Source of the DNA: Diplonema japonicum
Taxonomy: Eukaryota; Euglenozoa; Diplonemea; Diplonemida; Diplonemidae
Assembly: GCA_964019335.1 (NCBI GenBank)
Contig: OZ025669.1
Coordinates: forward strand, 1-64,000
Direction of reading: 5' to 3'
DNA: 64,000 bases
Under the pieces are notes generated by a model. The model worked only from the letters and a program-made list of their open reading frames with translations. It made no database searches and had not been told where the DNA came from. Numbering within the stretch: position 1 is the stretch's first letter; each line of letters opens with the position of its first letter. Shown here piece after piece: positions 18,583-31,200 of the stretch. The position numbers and the translations under genes were made by a program.

Positions 18583-19231
18583 ATTTCATGGCTCTGTATG
18601 GGTTCAGGTCAGTTTAAACTTCCCAAAAAATACACACTGAGAAACGTAAATATTGACTCTATAAATATACAAAAACTACTACGGCCACTATCAGTAGCCC
18701 ACGCACCCTGAACGAACACAGAGCTTCGATGTGCAAGCAAGATGAGGAGTAAACAAAAAAAAGTAACCGTAGAATTTAAACTAGCTGTTGCGGCACTTAT
18801 AGAAAAATAAACTAATAAAAAAGATTAAAGTCTTAAAAGTCTTTGAAATGCGTTGCCAAAAATATTGGATAAACCTTGCACGAGGCGTCGTGTGCACCAA
18901 GCGCATCTGGGGAGGAATTTGTCATTCGAGTTAATAGGAGCAAATGAGAACTAAGAGGAAACACAAAATAAAAAAATATTCCGTTTTATAAAAGAATAAT
19001 AAATAAAGAGATGTGAATGAAAGAACAATAGACAGAAAAAGTTACTCTCACCAAATGGCAAAACAGTAAAACTGCCATTAAGTGACTTTTCTTTTTCTTT
19101 TTTTCGTTTCTTTTTTTTTAATTCACTCAATTCTTCTTTCTTGATCAACCTCAAAACGAGGGACCTCACGAAATAAACTGTAAAACAAATAGGATAGACA
19201 GCAGCGTGCTCACCAACTAAGGCCACACGCA
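18583..19231. other. 649-nt AT-rich intergenic region, no gene
   Basis: Lies between the end of the giant gene and the 541-aa gene. It is clearly more AT-rich than the coding parts, with T-rich runs near 19087-19122 (A-rich on the transcribed strand). It probably holds the 3' untranslated region of the giant gene. A minus-strand frame at 18951-19235 overlaps the true terminal exon and is low-complexity Lys/Glu then Phe/Leu-rich, so I do not call it. Confidence 0.6.
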
Positions 19232-22200
19232 TCACTCCAAGCCTAGTGTCATCATATGGTTAATGACACCCAAGAGGTTTGTTCTTTGCACCTTGCTGCG
19301 GTCCTGCATGTATGATTTAACAACAACAACGAAAACATACCTGAATATCAATAACTGTCCTCATCTTTTTTGTGTCAAAAAGACCACCTTTTTTTGGAAA
19401 CTTCGCCGAACGCACCACCTGGCATTTCTCCTTCATTTCATTTAAGACACCACTTCGTAGTACATTCGCTTCGCAATGAGCCTGACGTATTTCATCCTTC
19501 GTTAACTCAATACTCACATCACTATCACTATCACTCTCGAACCCACGAAGGCCATCTACCAAATCTTTTGGTCCTGCAACCATACATGAAACACTACTTC
19601 CAACAAGCTCCTTTGTACCATTCACAGAATACTTCTTCTTAAGGTCCTCTAGGACATCACGTGACTCATCATACCTTGCAACCCCAACAAGATGTGCATA
19701 CTTGCGCTTCATCTCATCAATTACACAGTCCTCACCAGCATATGGTTGCTCACTACCATTTTGTAAGCTTCGGAATATTCGCCCAACAATTGGACTGCCA
19801 AAACCAACAGACTGCGACATAACCACTGGATCTTCAACACTTATAGAACATTTTTGAACTTCAAAAAGCTCAACTGAAGACGAAGTCTTGGGAGTCTTGT
19901 GAGCCTTGGACTCTGCAGCATCCACAGCAGGCACTTCGCGTTCCGGAGCGGATTGAAGTATCCTCAGCTTTTCTTTCAGTTCCTCCAGCTCCTGTGCCTT
20001 TTCATCCTTGCGGTCCTCCTCCACCTGCCTCGGCGAGTCAGAGCTAGCATCGACATCATCGGATTTTGCTGCAACCTCAAGCTTAGAGATCTTCTCAGCA
20101 ATGTCGCGCATTTCATTCGACACCTCGTCTTCGTCGTTCTTGCTTGCAGGCTGTACGGGAGTCGAAGTCTTGGGAGTCTTGGACTCTGCAGCATCCACAG
20201 CAGGCACTTCGCGTTCCGGAGCGGATTGAAGTATCCTCAGCTTTTCTTTCAGTTCCTCCAACTCCTGTGCCTTTTCATCCTTGCGGTCCTCCTCCACCTG
20301 CCTCGGCGAGTCAGAGCTAGCATCGACATCATCGGATTTTGCTGCAACCTCAAGCTTAGAGATCTTCTCAGCAATGTCGCGCATTTCATTCGACACCTCG
20401 TCTTCGTCGTTCTTGCTTGCAGGCTGTACGGGAGTCGAAGTCTTGGGAGTCTTGGGAGTCTTGGACTCTGCAGCATCCACAGCAGGCACTTCGCGTTCCG
20501 GAGCGGATTGAAGTATCCTCAGCTTTTCTTTCAGTTCCTCCAACTCCTGTGCCTTTTCATCCTTGCGGTCCTCCTCCACCTGCCTCGGCGAGTCAGAGCT
20601 AGCATCGACATCATCGGATTTTGCTGCAACCTCAAGCTTAGAGATCTTCTCAGCAATGTCGCGCATTTCATTCGACACCTCGTCTTCGTCGTTCTTGCTT
20701 GCAGGCTGTACGGGAGTCGAAGTCTTGGGAGTCTTGGGAGTCTTGGACTCTGCAGCATCCACAGCAGGCACTTCGCGTTCCGGAGCGGATTGAAGTATCC
20801 TCAGCTTTTCTTTCAGTTCCTCCAACTCCTGTGCCTTTTCATCCTTGCGGTCCTCCTCCACCTGCCTCGGCGAGTCAGAGCTAGCATCGACATCATCGGA
20901 TTTTGCTGCAACCTCAAGCTTAGAGATCTTCTCAGCAATGTCGCGCATTTCATTCGACACCTCGTCTTCGTCGTTCTTGCTTGCAGGCTGTACGGGAGTC
21001 GAAGTCTTGGGAGTCTTGGGAGTCTTGGACTCTGCAGCATCCACAGCAGGCACTTCGCGTTCCGGAGCGGATTGAAGTATCCTCAGCTTTTCTTTCAGTT
21101 CCTCCAACTCCTGTGCCTTTTCATCCTTGCGGTCCTCCTCCACCTGCCTCGGCGAGTCAGAGCTAGCATCGACATCATCGGATTTTGCTGCAACCTCAAG
21201 CTTAGAGATCTTCTCAGCAATGTCGCGCATTTCATTCGACACCTCGTCTTCGTCGTTCTTGCTTGCAGGCTGTACGGGAGTCGAAGTCTTGGGAGTCTTG
21301 GACTCTGCAGCATCCACAGCAGGCACTTCGCGTTCCGGAGCGGATTGAAGTATCCTCAGCTTTTCTTTCAGTTCCTCCAACTCCTGTGCCTTTTCATCCT
21401 TGCGGTCCTCCTCCACCTGCCTCGGCGAGTCAGAGCTAGCATCGACATCATCGGATTTTGCTGCAACCTCAAGCTTAGAGATCTTCTCAGCAATGTCGCG
21501 CATTTCATTCGACACCTCGTCTTCGTCGTTCTTGCTTGCAGGCTGTACGGGAGTCGAAGTCTTGGGAGTCTTGGACTCTGCAGCATCCACAGCAGGCACT
21601 TCGCGTTCCGGAGCGGATTGAAGTATCCTCAGCTTTTCTTTCAGTTCCTCCAACTCCTGTGCCTTTTCATCCTTGCGGTCCTCCTCCACCTGCCTCGGCG
21701 AGTCAGAGCTAGCATCGACATCATCGGATTTTGCTGCAACCTCAAGCTTAGAGATCTTCTCAGCAATGTCGCGCATTTCATTCGACACCTCGTCTTCGTC
21801 GTTCTTGCTTGCAGGCTGTACGGGAGTCGAAGTCTTGGGAGTCTTGGGAGTCTTGGACTCTGCAGCATCCACAGCAGGCACTTCGCGTTCCGGAGCGGAT
21901 TGAAGTATCCTCAGCTTTTCTTTCAGTTCCTCCAACTCCTGTGCCTTTTCATCCTTGCGGTCCTCCTCCACCTGCCTCGGCGAGTCAGAGCTAGCATCGA
22001 CATCATCGGATTTTGCTGCAACCTCAAGCTTAGAGATCTTCTCAGCAATGTCGCGCATTTCATTCGACACCTCGTCTTCGTCGTTCTTGCTTGCAGGCTG
22101 TACGGGAGTCGAAGTCTTGGGAGTCTTGGGAGTCTTGGACTCTGCAGCATCCACAGCAGGCACTTCGCGTTCCGGAGCGGATTGAAGTATCCTCAGCTTT

Positions 22201-25200
22201 TCTTTCAGTTCCTCCAACTCCTGTGCCTTTTCATCCTTGCGGTCCTCCTCCACCTGCCTCGGCGAGTCAGAGCTAGCATCGACATCATCGGATTTTGCTG
22301 CAACCTCAAGCTTAGAGATCTTCTCAGCAATGTCGCGCATTTCATTCGACACCTCGTCTTCGTCGTTCTTGCTTGCAGGCTGTACGGGAGTCGAAGTCTT
22401 GGGAGTCTTGGACTCTGCAGCATCCACAGCAGGCACTTCGCGTTCCGGAGCGGATTGAAGTATCCTCAGCTTTTCTTTCAGTTCCTCCAACTCCTGTGCC
22501 TTTTCATCCTTGCGGTCCTCCTCCACCTGCCTCGGCGAGTCAGAGCTAGCATCGACATCATCGGATTTTGCTGCAACCTCAAGCTTAGAGATCTTCTCAG
22601 CAATGTCGCGCATTTCATTCGACACCTCGTCTTCGTCGTTCTTGCTTGCAGGCTGTACGGGAGTCGAAGTCTTGGGAGTCTTGGACTCTGCAGCATCCAC
22701 AGCAGGCACTTCGCGTTCCGGAGCGGATTGAAGTATCCTCAGCTTTTCTTTCAGTTCCTCCAACTCCTGTGCCTTTTCATCCTTGCGGTCCTCCTCCACC
22801 TGCCTCGGCGAGTCAGAGCTAGCATCGACATCATCGGATTTTGCTGCAACCTCAAGCTTAGAGATCTTCTCAGCAATGTCGCGCATTTCATTCGACACCT
22901 CGTCTTCGTCGTTCTTGCTTGCAGGCTGTACGGGAGTCGAAGTCTTGGGAGTCTTGGACTCTGCAGCATCCACAGCAGGCACTTCGCGTTCCGGAGCGGA
23001 TTGAAGTATCCTCAGCTTTTCTTTCAGTTCCTCCAACTCCTGTGCCTTTTCATCCTTGCGGTCCTCCTCCACCTGCCTCGGCGAGTCAGAGCTAGCATCG
23101 ACATCATCGGATTTTGCTGCAACCTCAAGCTTAGAGATCTTCTCAGCAATGTCGCGCATTTCATTCGACACCTCGTCTTCGTCGTTCTTGCTTGCAGGCT
23201 GTACGGGAGTCGAAGTCTTGGGAGTCTTGGGAGTCTTGGACTCTGCAGCATCCACAGCAGGCACTTCGCGTTCCGGAGCGGATTGAAGTATCCTCAGCTT
23301 TTCTTTCAGTTCCTCCAACTCCTGTGCCTTTTCATCCTTGCGGTCCTCCTCCACCTGCCTCGGCGAGTCAGAGCTAGCATCGACATCATCGGATTTTGCT
23401 GCAACCTCAAGCTTAGAGATCTTCTCAGCAATGTCGCGCATTTCATTCGACACCTCGTCTTCGTCGTTCTTGCTTGCAGGCTGTACGGGAGTCGAAGTCT
23501 TGGGAGTCTTGGGAGTCTTGGACTCTGCAGCATCCACAGCAGGCACTTCGCGTTCCGGAGCGGATTGAAGTATCCTCAGCTTTTCTTTCAGTTCCTCCAA
23601 CTCCTGTGCCTTTTCATCCTTGCGGTCCTCCTCCACCTGCCTCGGCGAGTCAGAGCTAGCATCGACATCATCGGATTTTGCTGCAACCTCAAGCTTAGAG
23701 ATCTTCTCAGCAATGTCGCGCATTTCATTCGACACCTCGTCTTCGTCGTTCTTGCTTGCAGGCTGTACGGGAGTCGAAGTCTTGGGAGTCTTGGACTCTG
23801 CAGCATCCACAGCAGGCACTTCGCGTTCCGGAGCGGATTGAAGTATCCTCAGCTTTTCTTTCAGTTCCTCCAACTCCTGTGCCTTTTCATCCTTGCGGTC
23901 CTCCTCCACCTGCCTCGGCGAGTCAGAGCTAGCATCGACATCATCGGATTTTGCTGCAACCTCAAGCTTAGAGATCTTCTCAGCAATGTCGCGCATTTCA
24001 TTCGACACCTCGTCTTCGTCGTTCTTGCTTGCAGGCTGTACGGGAGTCGAAGTCTTGGGAGTCTTGGGAGTCTTGGACTCTGCAGCATCCACAGCAGGCA
24101 CTTCGCGTTCCGGAGCGGATTGAAGTATCCTCAGCTTTTCTTTCAGTTCCTCCAACTCCTGTGCCTTTTCATCCTTGCGGTCCTCCTCCACCTGCCTCGG
24201 CGAGTCAGAGCTAGCATCGACATCATCGGATTTTGCTGCAACCTCAAGCTTAGAGATCTTCTCAGCAATGTCGCGCATTTCATTCGACACCTCGTCTTCG
24301 TCGTTCTTGCTTGCAGGCTGTACGGGAGTCGAAGTCTTGGGAGTCTTGGGAGTCTTGGACTCTGCAGCATCCACAGCAGGCACTTCGCGTTCCGGAGCGG
24401 ATTGAAGTATCCTCAGCTTTTCTTTCAGTTCCTCCAACTCCTGTGCCTTTTCATCCTTGCGGTCCTCCTCCACCTGCCTCGGCGAGTCAGAGCTAGCATC
24501 GACATCATCGGATTTTGCTGCAACCTCAAGCTTAGAGATCTTCTCAGCAATGTCGCGCATTTCATTCGACACCTCGTCTTCGTCGTTCTTGCTTGCAGGC
24601 TGTACGGGAGTCGAAGTCTTGGGAGTCTTGGACTCTGCAGCATCCACAGCAGGCACTTCGCGTTCCGGAGCGGATTGAAGTATCCTCAGCTTTTCTTTCA
24701 GTTCCTCCAACTCCTGTGCCTTTTCATCCTTGCGGTCCTCCTCCACCTGCCTCGGCGAGTCAGAGCTAGCATCGACATCATCGGATTTTGCTGCAACCTC
24801 AAGCTTAGAGATCTTCTCAGCAATGTCGCGCATTTCATTCGACACCTCGTCTTCGTCGTTCTTGCTTGCAGGCTGTACGGGAGTCGAAGTCTTGGGAGTC
24901 TTGGGAGTCTTGGACTCTGCAGCATCCACAGCAGGCACTTCGCGTTCCGGAGCGGATTGAAGTATCCTCAGCTTTTCTTTCAGTTCCTCCAACTCCTGTG
25001 CCTTTTCATCCTTGCGGTCCTCCTCCACCTGCCTCGGCGAGTCAGAGCTAGCATCGACATCATCGGATTTTGCTGCAACCTCAAGCTTAGAGATCTTCTC
25101 AGCAATGTCGCGCATTTCATTCGACACCTCGTCTTCGTCGTTCTTGCTTGCAGGCTGTACGGGAGTCGAAGTCTTGGGAGTCTTGGGAGTCTTGGACTCT

Positions 25201-28200
25201 GCAGCATCCACAGCAGGCACTTCGCGTTCCGGAGCGGATTGAAGTATCCTCAGCTTTTCTTTCAGTTCCTCCAACTCCTGTGCCTTTTCATCCTTGCGGT
25301 CCTCCTCCACCTGCCTCGGCGAGTCAGAGCTAGCATCGACATCATCGGATTTTGCTGCAACCTCAAGCTTAGAGATCTTCTCAGCAATGTCGCGCATTTC
25401 ATTCGACACCTCGTCTTCGTCGTTCTTGCTTGCAGGCTGTACGGGAGTCGAAGTCTTGGGAGTCTTGGGAGTCTTGGACTCTGCAGCATCCACAGCAGGC
25501 ACTTCGCGTTCCGGAGCGGATTGAAGTATCCTCAGCTTTTCTTTCAGTTCCTCCAACTCCTGTGCCTTTTCATCCTTGCGGTCCTCCTCCACCTGCCTCG
25601 GCGAGTCAGAGCTAGCATCGACATCATCGGATTTTGCTGCAACCTCAAGCTTAGAGATCTTCTCAGCAATGTCGCGCATTTCATTCGACACCTCGTCTTC
25701 GTCGTTCTTGCTTGCAGGCTGTACGGGAGTCGAAGTCTTGGGAGTCTTGGACTCTTCAGCATCCACAGCAGGCACTTCGCGTTCCGGAGCGGATTGAAGT
25801 ATCCTCAGCTTTTCTTTCAGTTCCTCCAACTCCTGTGCCTTTTCATCCTTGCGGTCCTCCTCCACCTGCCTCGGCGAGTCAGAGCTAGCATCGACATCAT
25901 CGGATTTTGCTGCAACCTCAAGCTTAGAGATCTTCTCAGCAATGTCGCGCATTTCATTCGACACCTCGTCTTCGTCGTTCTTGCTTGCAGGCTGTACGGG
26001 AGTCGAAGTCTTGGGAGTCTTGGACTCTGCAGCATCCACAGCAGGCACTTCGCGTTCCGGAGCGGATTGAAGTATCCTCAGCTTTTCTTTCAGTTCCTCC
26101 AACTCCTGTGCCTTTTCATCCTTGCGGTCCTCCTCCACCTGCCTCGGCGAGTCAGAGCTAGCATCGACATCATCGGATTTTGCTGCAACCTCAAGCTTAG
26201 AGATCTTCTCAGCAATGTCGCGCATTTCATTCGACACCTCGTCTTCGTCGTTCTTGCTTGCAGGCTGTACGGGAGTCGAAGTCTTGGGAGTCTTGGACTC
26301 TGCAGCATCCACAGCAGGCACTTCGCGTTCCGGAGCGGATTGAAGTATCCTCAGCTTTTCTTTCAGTTCCTCCAACTCCTGTGCCTTTTCATCCTTGCGG
26401 TCCTCCTCCACCTGCCTCGGCGAGTCAGAGCTAGCATCGACATCATCGGATTTTGCTGCAACCTCAAGCTTAGAGATCTTCTCAGCAATGTCGCGCATTT
26501 CATTCGACACCTCGTCTTCGTCGTTCTTGCTTGCAGGCTGTACGGGAGTCGAAGTCTTGGGAGTCTTGGACTCTTCAGCATCCACAGCAGGCACTTCGCG
26601 TTCCGGAGCGGATTGAAGTATCCTCAGCTTTTCTTTCAGTTCCTCCAACTCCTGTGCCTTTTCATCCTTGCGGTCCTCCTCCACCTGCCTCGGCGAGTCA
26701 GAGCTAGCATCGACATCATCGGATTTTGCTGCAACCTCAAGCTTAGAGATCTTCTCAGCAATGTCGCGCATTTCATTCGACACCTCGTCTTCGTCGTTCT
26801 TGCTTGCAGGCTGTACGGGAGTCGAAGTCTTGGGAGTCTTGGGAGTCTTGGACTCTGCAGCATCCACAGCAGGCACTTCGCGTTCCGGAGCGGATTGAAG
26901 TATCCTCAGCTTTTCTTTCAGTTCCTCCAACTCCTGTGCCTTTTCATCCTTGCGGTCCTCCTCCACCTGCCTCGGCGAGTCAGAGCTAGCATCGACATCA
27001 TCGGATTTTGCTGCAACCTCAAGCTTAGAGATCTTCTCAGCAATGTCGCGCATTTCATTCGACACCTCGTCTTCGTCGTTCTTGCTTGCAGGCTGTACGG
27101 GAGTCGAAGTCTTGGGAGTCTTGGGAGTCTTGGACTCTGCAGCATCCACAGCAGGCACTTCGCGTTCCGGAGCGGATTGAAGTATCCTCAGCTTTTCTTT
27201 CAGTTCCTCCAACTCCTGTGCCTTTTCATCCTTGCGGTCCTCCTCCACCTGCCTCGGCGAGTCAGAGCTAGCATCGACATCATCGGATTTTGCTGCAACC
27301 TCAAGCTTAGAGATCTTCTCAGCAATGTCGCGCATTTCATTCGACACCTCGTCTTCGTCGTTCTTGCTTGCAGGCTGTACGGGAGTCGAAGTCTTGGGAG
27401 TCTTGGACTCTGCAGCATCCACAGCAGGCACTTCGCGTTCCGGAGCGGATTGAAGTATCCTCAGCTTTTCTTTCAGTTCCTCCAACTCCTGTGCCTTTTC
27501 ATCCTTGCGGTCCTCCTCCACCTGCCTCGGCGAGTCAGAGCTAGCATCGACATCATCGGATTTTGCTGCAACCTCAAGCTTAGAGATCTTCTCAGCAATG
27601 TCGCGCATTTCATTCGACACCTCGTCTTCGTCGTTCTTGCTTGCAGGCTGTACGGGAGTCGAAGTCTTGGGAGTCTTGGACTCTGCAGCATCCACAGCAG
27701 GCACTTCGCGTTCCGGAGCGGATTGAAGTATCCTCAGCTTTTCTTTCAGTTCCTCCAACTCCTGTGCCTTTTCATCCTTGCGGTCCTCCTCCACCTGCCT
27801 CGGCGAGTCAGAGCTAGCATCGACATCATCGGATTTTGCTGCAACCTCAAGCTTAGAGATCTTCTCAGCAATGTCGCGCATTTCATTCGACACCTCGTCT
27901 TCGTCGTTCTTGCTTGCAGGCTGTACGGGAGTCGAAGTCTTGGGAGTCTTGGGAGTCTTGGACTCTGCAGCATCCACAGCAGGCACTTCGCGTTCCGGAG
28001 CGGATTGAAGTATCCTCAGCTTTTCTTTCAGTTCCTCCAACTCCTGTGCCTTTTCATCCTTGCGGTCCTCCTCCACCTGCCTCGGCGAGTCAGAGCTAGC
28101 ATCGACATCATCGGATTTTGCTGCAACCTCAAGCTTAGAGATCTTCTCAGCAATGTCGCGCATTTCATTCGACACCTCGTCTTCGTCGTTCTTGCTTGCA

Positions 28201-31200
28201 GGCTGTACGGGAGTCGAAGTCTTGGGAGTCTTGGGAGTCTTGGACTCTGCAGCATCCACAGCAGGCACTTCGCGTTCCGGAGCGGATTGAAGTATCCTCA
28301 GCTTTTCTTTCAGTTCCTCCAACTCCTGTGCCTTTTCATCCTTGCGGTCCTCCTCCACCTGCCTCGGCGAGTCAGAGCTAGCATCGACATCATCGGATTT
28401 TGCTGCAACCTCAAGCTTAGAGATCTTCTCAGCAATGTCGCGCATTTCATTCGACACCTCGTCTTCGTCGTTCTTGCTTGCAGGCTGTACGGGAGTCGAA
28501 GTCTTGGGAGTCTTGGGAGTCTTGGACTCTGCAGCATCCACAGCAGGCACTTCGCGTTCCGGAGCGGATTGAAGTATCCTCAGCTTTTCTTTCAGTTCCT
28601 CCAACTCCTGTGCCTTTTCATCCTTGCGGTCCTCCTCCACCTGCCTCGGCGAGTCAGAGCTAGCATCGACATCATCGGATTTTGCTGCAACCTCAAGCTT
28701 AGAGATCTTCTCAGCAATGTCGCGCATTTCATTCGACACCTCGTCTTCGTCGTTCTTGCTTGCAGGCTGTACGGGAGTCGAAGTCTTGGGAGTCTTGGAC
28801 TCTTCAGCATCCACAGCAGGCACTTCGCGTTCCGGAGCGGATTGAAGTATCCTCAGCTTTTCTTTCAGTTCCTCCAACTCCTGTGCCTTTTCATCCTTGC
28901 GGTCCTCCTCCACCTGCCTCGGCGAGTCAGAGCTAGCATCGACATCATCGGATTTTGCTGCAACCTCAAGCTTAGAGATCTTCTCAGCAATGTCGCGCAT
29001 TTCATTCGACACCTCGTCTTCGTCGTTCTTGCTTGCAGGCTGTACGGGAGTCGAAGTCTTGGGAGTCTTGGGAGTCTTGGACTCTGCAGCATCCACAGCA
29101 GGCACTTCGCGTTCCGGAGCGGATTGAAGTATCCTCAGCTTTTCTTTCAGTTCCTCCAACTCCTGTGCCTTTTCATCCTTGCGGTCCTCCTCCACCTGCC
29201 TCGGCGAGTCAGAGCTAGCATCGACATCATCGGATTTTGCTGCAACCTCAAGCTTAGAGATCTTCTCAGCAATGTCGCGCATTTCATTCGACACCTCGTC
29301 TTCGTCGTTCTTGCTTGCAGGCTGTACGGGAGTCGAAGTCTTGGGAGTCTTGGGAGTCTTGGACTCTGCAGCATCCACAGCAGGCACTTCGCGTTCCGGA
29401 GCGGATTGAAGTATCCTCAGCTTTTCTTTCAGTTCCTCCAACTCCTGTGCCTTTTCATCCTTGCGGTCCTCCTCCACCTGCCTCGGCGAGTCAGAGCTAG
29501 CATCGACATCATCGGATTTTGCTGCAACCTCAAGCTTAGAGATCTTCTCAGCAATGTCGCGCATTTCATTCGACACCTCGTCTTCGTCGTTCTTGCTTGC
29601 AGGCTGTACGGGAGTCGAAGTCTTGGGAGTCTTGGACTCTTCAGCATCCACAGCAGGCACTTCGCGTTCCGGAGCGGATTGAAGTATCCTCAGCTTTTCT
29701 TTCAGTTCCTCCAACTCCTGTGCCTTTTCATCCTTGCGGTCCTCCTCCACCTGCCTCGGCGAGTCAGAGCTAGCATCGACATCATCGGATTTTGCTGCAA
29801 CCTCAAGCTTAGAGATCTTCTCAGCAATGTCGCGCATTTCATTCGACACCTCGTCTTCGTCGTTCTTGCTTGCAGGCTGTACGGGAGTCGAAGTCTTGGG
29901 AGTCTTGGGAGTCTTGGACTCTGCAGCATCCACAGCAGGCACTTCGCGTTCCGGAGCGGATTGAAGTATCCTCAGCTTTTCTTTCAGTTCCTCCAACTCC
30001 TGTGCCTTTTCATCCTTGCGGTCCTCCTCCACCTGCCTCGGCGAGTCAGAGCTAGCATCGACATCATCGGATTTTGCTGCAACCTCAAGCTTAGAGATCT
30101 TCTCAGCAATGTCGCGCATTTCATTCGACACCTCGTCTTCGTCGTTCTTGCTTGCAGGCTGTACGGGAGTCGAAGTCTTGGGAGTCTTGGGAGTCTTGGA
30201 CTCTGCAGCATCCACAGCAGGCACTTCGCGTTCCGGAGCGGATTGAAGTATCCTCAGCTTTTCTTTCAGTTCCTCCAACTCCTGTGCCTTTTCATCCTTG
30301 CGGTCCTCCTCCACCTGCCTCGGCGAGTCAGAGCTAGCATCGACATCATCGGATTTTGCTGCAACCTCAAGCTTAGAGATCTTCTCAGCAATGTCGCGCA
30401 TTTCATTCGACACCTCGTCTTCGTCGTTCTTGCTTGCAGGCTGTACGGGAGTCGAAGTCTTGGGAGTCTTGGACTCTGCAGCATCCACAGCAGGCACTTC
30501 GCGTTCCGGAGCGGATTGAAGTATCCTCAGCTTTTCTTTCAGTTCCTCCAACTCCTGTGCCTTTTCATCCTTGCGGTCCTCCTCCACCTGCCTCGGCGAG
30601 TCAGAGCTAGCATCGACATCATCGGATTTTGCTGCAACCTCAAGCTTAGAGATCTTCTCAGCAATGTCGCGCATTTCATTCGACACCTCGTCTTCGTCGT
30701 TCTTGCTTGCAGGCTGTACGGGAGTCGAAGTCTTGGGAGTCTTGGACTCTGCAGCATCCACAGCAGGCACTTCGCGTTCCGGAGCGGATTGAAGTATCCT
30801 CAGCTTTTCTTTCAGTTCCTCCAACTCCTGTGCCTTTTCATCCTTGCGGTCCTCCTCCACCTGCCTCGGCGAGTCAGAGCTAGCATCGACATCATCGGAT
30901 TTTGCTGCAACCTCAAGCTTAGAGATCTTCTCAGCAATGTCGCGCATTTCATTCGACACCTCGTCTTCGTCGTTCTTGCTTGCAGGCTGTACGGGAGTCG
31001 AAGTCTTGGGAGTCTTGGACTCTGCAGCATCCACAGCAGGCACTTCGCGTTCCGGAGCGGATTGAAGTATCCTCAGCTTTTCTTTCAGTTCCTCCAACTC
31101 CTGTGCCTTTTCATCCTTGCGGTCCTCCTCCACCTGCCTCGGCGAGTCAGAGCTAGCATCGACATCATCGGATTTTGCTGCAACCTCAAGCTTAGAGATC

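Noticed and set aside
18951-19235. A 94-codon minus-strand gene
   Set aside because: It overlaps the last exon of the giant gene and translates an AT-rich 3' flank into Lys/Glu and Phe/Leu runs.
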